From: Membranipora membranacea
Lineage: Eukaryota > Bryozoa > Gymnolaemata > Cheilostomatida > Membraniporidae
Length of the DNA stretch: 64,000 nucleotides
Direction of reading: 5' to 3'
Assembly (NCBI GenBank): GCA_914767715.1
Contig: OU612065.1
Span: forward strand, 28,022,001-28,086,000
Positions 58,591 through 64,000 of this stretch are shown here, piece by piece; position 1 is the stretch's first letter, and each line of letters opens with the position of its first letter. Both the position numbers and the translations under genes were made by a program. The notes under the pieces were generated by a model. The model was not told the DNA's origin. It saw only the letters and a list, made by a program, of their open reading frames with translations, and searched no databases.

Positions 58591-61500
58591 CTAGAGGAAA
58601 CGTGTGCCTGTACCAAACTTGTGATATGTCGCGAACAAATTGCACAATTCTAACCTGTTTTGATTGACGAGTAAAACTAGATTTTGTACAGCACTGAGCG
58701 TCGATTGCTCATTTTGCCCTGTTATCACATTCCCATCTATGACTATGTGAAGTTTGTCAGCAGACCCGGCTGTCAAAAGTTAAGACAAAATAAGACATGA
58801 AAAGCATAACAATGTTAGGAGTGCTCTGTGACAGTATCTGTGTGGAGATGGCTACCTGAGCCTATGCACTGCCACTATCACAGCATTGACAATGTCTCAT
58901 AAACATGAAAAAAAGCAACAGAGAGCCAAATTATTATAAATTATACCTGTGAAGTTAGCACCATGGTCTTTCATGAAGTCTTCTACAACAAGGTTCATGT
59001 TTGGGAAATCATCCAGTCTCGCTACTTCATAAACTGAGGTCTGAAAGATAGTGTAAAGTGAACCAAAACCGCTACTTAACTACATGCTAATTGATCAGGC
59101 GGTCTTCAAATTAAAATGGACAAATCTTTGAATCAATTCCTTGTACTTTTGGTTCATCCAAGTTGTGAGAGATTTGGGAACAAGACCTCTTGCAGGCCTT
59201 GCTCACACAGCAAGGAACAAGCAGATAATGATTTTGGCAGTTTTCAATTTAAACTTATGCGTTGAAGCATTGAACATAACATATCCACTAAAAGAATGCC
59301 GCCTCGCACCTTTACCTGGTCTGTCTGAGCTTGGGAAATTAAGTGGCATTGGATCAGATCAAATGGCATGTATTTACAACCTGCAAAGCTCATTACACAA
59401 CTCACCCCAGTCAGGCACCTGTTTTTGAATGGCCAGGATTCTCCTTGTGTTTTTGCTGTGCTACACAGTGCTGCGCAACCCTGACCAACGGCGCATATCA
59501 ACTCTGCAAGAGAGTAAGGACTTTTGTTTTCTCAACCACATTGATATCATTTATTGGGGACAGCGGAAGATGCACAACGCTGTAGATTATTGTATACATT
59601 GACAAGAACAAAATTAATCAACAAATAGATACCTGTTATTCAAAAGAAAAAGTCGTGAGAGCTTTACACAAGAGGAGGAACATAGTCTGAGCCCCCCAAA
59701 CTCTTGCCCAACGCCCCTCATAACAAAACCACTACAGCAGCAAGCACTCGGTTATTCACTTACTTTCTTCCTGAGTAAAGTTAGAGAGGATATCCCCTAG
59801 ATTTTTATCTTTAGCTAGATCATTGATAGCACCAGGTGAATGAGGTATCACTATAGCTGAGTATCGACTTGCTGCAAAATTCATCAATAAGATAATGGTA
59901 ACGGCAATGATTGTCAGTAAATGGCTCTACCTTCAGGCCTCACTGGTTTTTGCGGACAGAACACCAATGGTAGATCTGTTCCAAATGTTTTATGCTAGGA
60001 GAACTCAATCAGTAGCTGAGACTCACTGAGATCGTAATATCTCAAAACAAGTGTCCTAATCTGTGGAAATGTTGAGCCTACCGTCTATAGTTTCCAGTGC
60101 AATGGGATGAGAGTAGGACTTGCTCCTGAAATCTGCAATCCATTTTCTGTTTGTGTCGTCTTGGTTAATCAGTTCGCAAGGTCTTGCCTGTAAATAACAA
60201 GTCCCCAGTTACTAGTCTAGATAATATCGATAAAAATAACTGTGGTCTCAGGAGTATCAGGAGTAAGTCAAATGACGAATTTTTTATTGGATGCTAAGAG
60301 GTTTGGTTCTAAGACTTACCCCTGGAGATGCCAATTGGATCTGCAATTGCGCTTGGTGTAGAATTGTATAAGTCTGAACAAATGATTGCGATGAGACACC
60401 TGCAAAATACGAAAATGTGGAAGATTATACTTTGTCAATGTACTGAGTCACACCTACATAATAACTAAATATTACTCATATCTTCTAGCTAGAACGCTAG
60501 CTAAAAAAGGTAGCTTGCAAACAAACATGGACTCGGAACTTGTGTTCTGGGTTGTCTTGCAATTTTTTTTTATATTTGTGCCCTAATTACAGTGTTTCTG
60601 GTGTATCTTTTTGAGCCTAAATCTAAGAGCATGTTTTGACTGAAATGAGAGGAGGCAACATAATAGACACATTGCCCACATTGATTCCCATGCTGGCCTT
60701 GAAGATCTCCCGCTCCTCTAGCAGGGTCCTGAGGTCTGCAACCTTAAACCAGGTGGCTAAGGCAGTAATGCCAGCTCTCCCAAAGGTTGGACCAGGCACG
60801 GCAGGCCAAGATTACAATACAACATAAACAAACTTATCCAACAAGCATACAAAGTGCACAGCAGTGCGGTATACACTTATTGAAGGTGTATAGGCATTGA
60901 TGTGAACTTCCTATATGATATGGAAATGCCTCAGCTTCTGTTGCTCTAAATCTAAAATATTCCTTGTTTACTTTTTACTACTTATGATAAATAATGACTC
61001 GCTAAAAAAACCCTTTTAATGTGAATGTTTTCTGATCAACTTATTGTATATGAGTAACGTGTGTATAAGTGGAGTAACATGCGGAAAAGTACTTGTCACA
61101 TTGTAAATGATAGCCTGTGATATGATATTGATTTTATGTCAATGCCCATAATGTATTATGCTTTTATGAATTAGTAGGCTATAGTAAACTCCAATGCCTT
61201 TAATTTACATCATAGCTTTTCAATTCTTCGCAGTCGCAGAGGTTTGACTATAGTTGTAAGCCTGGCTTTAATGCCTATAATTTACAACATAGATATTCAC
61301 ATCTTCGCAAGTGGCAATATTATTGGCCGATTGACTATATTTACTACAATATAGGTCTTTGATATCTCTGCAGTGAGTAAGGGGGCTCAACGCCTTAGCT
61401 AACCCCTCATTGAGAGTTACTGTTATTGTTGAGGTGAGAGCCAATACTCACTGGATCATCAATTGGGCTTCGTATAAGCTGGTTTGAGTTGCGTAACGGA

Positions 61501-61962
61501 TTGGCATCTCGGTCATATTATTGGCAGATTGACTATTATATTTACTACAATATAGGTCTTTGATATCTCTGCAGTGAGTAAGGGGGCTCAACGCCTTAGA
61601 CAACCCCTCATTGAGAGTTACTGTAGTTGTTGAGGTGAGAGCCAATACTCAAAGGATCATCAATTGGGCCTCGTATAAGCCGGTTTTAGTTGCGTAACGG
61701 AGCCCACATAGAACTGGACTTTTTCTGTAATTTGAGATTTTATTTTAGCATAGTTAGTAAGTAGGGCTTACTTGAACCAAGGAGTAACTCCTTGGTTGAA
61801 CCAACACTGCGTTGATATACGTTTCAAATGTTAGTGCTCAGTTCACACAATGATGAGGGAGTTCATTTGTTCACTCACTAATATCTGACAACACTTACCA
61901 TTTGGATCAGCTGAAACAACTAATAAACAGTTTCTTCGGGGGAGGTTAGTGTGCGCTGCCAT
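58591..61962 (-). CDS. GATD1: GATD1 (PDDC1), DJ-1/class I glutamine-amidotransferase-like protein
   Basis: Seven phase-consistent minus exons: 61962-61899, 60399-60320, 60187-60082, 59871-59764, 59503-59406, 59040-58947 and 58769-58591; 242 residues (human about 220). Landmarks: MAAHTNLPRRNCLLVVSADP, SSQSFVQTYTILHQAQLQIQ, DDTNRKWIADFRSKSYSHPI, YSAIVIPHSPGAINDLAKD, ICAVGQGCAALCSTA, SWPFKNRCLTG, MNLVVEDFMKDHGANFTG, NVITGQNEQSTLSAVQNLVL. Function of GATD1 is poorly known. At the nucleophile elbow (about 122-128) the usual Cys position of the DJ-1 family is Gly (AVGQG), as I recall for vertebrate GATD1, so catalysis by that Cys is unlikely. The model reads through to a stop 20 residues past the family's usual end. 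Alternatively a weak donor after QN (58658) could join a tiny exon at 58415-58391 ending TKTTISR. Upstream in-frame Mets exist; MAAHTN fits the family. Confidence 0.92.
61302..61703. repeat. Tandem duplication of a ~201-bp unit in GATD1 intron 1
   Basis: Two head-to-tail copies, offset 201 bp, share TAGGTCTTTGATATCTCTGC, AAGGGGGCTCAACGCCTTAG and GGATCATCAATTGGGC with few changes. A more decayed short repeat of the left part (AATGCC...TTTACA.CATAG) precedes them at about 61190-61300. Confidence 0.85.
61775..61797. repeat. 23-bp palindrome, AAGGAGTAACTCCTT core with AACC/GGTT extension
   Basis: The longest member of the palindrome set, perfect over 23 bp, 102 bp from the donor of GATD1 exon 1, inside intron 1. 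Confidence 0.8.
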
Positions 61963-63624
61963 TTTGTTGATCACATGATCTTCAATCAACATTTCCTGGG
62001 TCATACACATGGAGTTATCCAATTTTTGTGTAGGAGAAGACAAACACATTTCGGATTCCGGTCTAGCCATGATTGGTGGGTGGAGAGACCCCACCAATCA
62101 GAGCCAACAATCTGGTTCATTGAAGCAAGTAGTAACATTGTAACCCTGTTACTCCTTGACTGAAGTCCAGATTCAGTGCTGTTTCGGCAGAAAGAAATTT
62201 GATCCGCAAAAATTTTTTCTGAGGCATACAGTAAAAATTAGAATTCTATGAATATACAGTACAGTATAGGAAACGGATGGCAAGTGACTGAGATCACCTG
62301 TGGCAAAATTCAAAATAATTTTTTTCTGATATTACATCTTATAGTTTATTTGTTTTAGCACAGTAATTATTTCCTTACATTCTTCATGTTTTATGGAAGC
62401 CTAGTATTGAGCTGCAATCGAGCAACAATGTTGCTGAAAAGAAATGTTCAACTCTTCTCTTCTCACTTGATGAAACAGCAAAGATACCCAATATAACCGC
62501 TGTAATCCTAGTTTGATAAGGTTCAGTTCATTTTTTCACCGCAGAGTTATTTCCTTCTCACAGTACATCATTATGAGGGCCATATCTAGCATAGAAAGGC
62601 AAAGTAAGGAGTAACTCCTACTAGGGCAGATTTAATCAGGCAGTGTAACTTCTGGATACTGCTTTACTTGCTAATTAGTGGGTATGAAGTTCACGCAGCT
62701 TCATTCAATGATGATCTTGGCACAGCTGTCCTTCAAACACCACAAAGACTGCTCCAAAGAAAATTATGGATTTTGTAATCTCCTCTAGAATTATCTATGA
62801 AAACCATCCGAAATAACTGTTCAGTAATTGACAATAGACTCACTTCTTCTAAGATGTACACGCCCTGCTATAATTACTATTTAAGTGACAGTACACTTTA
62901 GAAATGTGAGCGAGAGATATTCAGGAAATAATTTCAGCGCAACAAAGTCTGTGTATGGGTTACACAGATTGCATTGAATTGAATCAGAGTTCCAAATAGT
63001 GTTGTTGATGTTCATTACTCAGTGAGCAAAATGGCTAAGCTGAGACCTGTAACGAATGTGTGTACGAGACGAAACCAATCGTTTCCTAGGAGGCAACTGG
63101 TTTTCCCCGATTGTAAATTGTCAAAGTATTTTTCCAAAGAATAAAAAAACCAAATTGTCTGGGTAGAAACAGCATAGCTGAATTGCTGCTATTAATCCAA
63201 CAGCTTAGATGTGTGTGCTTGCTCATGTTGTACTTTAGCCAACGAGTTCATTGCTTGAGCAGACGTTTTCATCAGACACAGTTATGGCTGTACTGTAGAA
63301 ATAGGGAAACTGAACTTAGCAAAGTGTTGTAGAGTTCAGCGCTTTGTTCTTGTGTAGTGTCAAAAACCAATATATCAGAGCTTAGGATTACTCATCTATT
63401 TGAATACAATAAATTCTTTTCAGGCAGTTCGAATAACCATGAATCAGTTTATTATAGAGAGGTTCTATAGTGACTGCACAAGAGCTCTGATGAAATTTCA
63501 CATAAACCTCAGCTTTAAAAATAAATCCAGGAAAAAGAATCAGGCCTTGTTATACTTATTAGTCCCAACAGAATTTGCATAAAATTCAGTCTGCAAAGTA
63601 TCATAGTTTAACACATGGAATGTA
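61963..63624. other. Upstream region of GATD1, no gene recognised
   Basis: The GATD1 promoter should lie at its left end; no clear core element was identified. A further partial palindrome (AGGAGTAACTCCT, 62607-62619) is present. A plus frame after a TTCTTTTCAG at about 63423 is open for ~50 codons but lacks a donor and family resemblance. Confidence 0.4.
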
Positions 63625-63716
63625 CTAGCCCTGTTCACACGGCCACCGGTTTTGGTATTTTTTGTTTTCTACAAAACCAAAAAAACCAAAACCCGTGGCC
63701 GTGTGAACAGGGCTAG
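63625..63716. repeat. 92-nt hairpin with 22-bp perfect outer arms
   Basis: Arms begin CTAGCCCTGTTCACACGGCC and continue, with one mismatch, through GGTTTTGG. The loop is AT-rich. Confidence 0.85.
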
Positions 63717-64000
63717 GAATGTACAAGTATAGCCATGATGATAAGATCGACAATATACTGCCTACTCACTAGTATGTGGATACCTTGTACTTTCAAAACT
63801 TTTTCACAAGATGAACAAAGTTTGGCTTGTCAAAACTTTATATGGAATGTATGACTGAATGTAATAACACTAGACTTTAAAAGTCTTTGAATCGTAAAAT
63901 ATGTGACTCAAGCAATTATACTACAAATACAAAAAATCAGATAGATGAAATGGCCAATTTACAATGAAGTAATGTGAGAACATGATTGGATGATTAGCCT

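Overview
The window is animal (metazoan) nuclear DNA. Genes are split by GT-AG introns, the DNA is AT-rich, and the protein families are animal ones, including the ciliary protein CLUAP1 and the DNA-repair helicase MCM9. A tincar-like membrane protein (invertebrate) and the density of foldback elements, MITEs, tRNA-derived SINEs and LINE tails point to an invertebrate, probably marine. The phylum cannot be fixed from the sequence alone.

Layout, left to right: (1) 88-199, minus: one exon of CLUAP1/IFT38, whose gene runs off the left edge. (2) 1,000-6,000: repeats, namely a 1.36 kb foldback element and two LINE 3' ends, one split by a 588 bp insertion with a 6 bp target duplication. (3) 6,537-11,891, minus: multi-pass membrane protein resembling Tincar, 5' end not settled. 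(4) 11.9-16.6 kb: mostly non-coding, with hairpins and a short tandem repeat. (5) 16,796-23,286, minus: complete CCDC149 (10 exons). (6) 25,422-28,384, plus: a TMED4/TMED9-type p24 cargo receptor with two tandem, phase-matched versions of its second exon. (7) 31,432-34,946, plus: BTBD1/BTBD2 orthologue (5 exons). (8) 36,404-40,750, minus: class I phosphatidylinositol transfer protein, complete except for the first few codons. (9) 40.8-47.9 kb: repeat-rich divergent intergenic region. (10) 47,907-58,089, plus: complete 15-exon MCM9. (11) 58,591-61,962, minus: complete 7-exon GATD1, tail to tail with MCM9. (12) 62-64 kb: no recognised gene.

Exon models were built by reading splice sites and checking that reading phase carries across each junction. 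All junctions listed are phase-consistent. The genes are unrelated housekeeping or developmental genes, not a pathway cluster: ciliary transport (CLUAP1), ER-Golgi traffic (TMED), ubiquitin-ligase adaptor (BTBD), lipid transfer (PITP) and DNA repair (MCM9). The most notable observation is the duplicated exon in the p24 gene, which looks like a mutually exclusive splice cassette giving a TMED9-like or a TMED4-like GOLD domain from one locus. A perfect palindrome with core AAGGAGTWACTCCTT recurs at least four times, and several introns consist largely of inverted-repeat elements.
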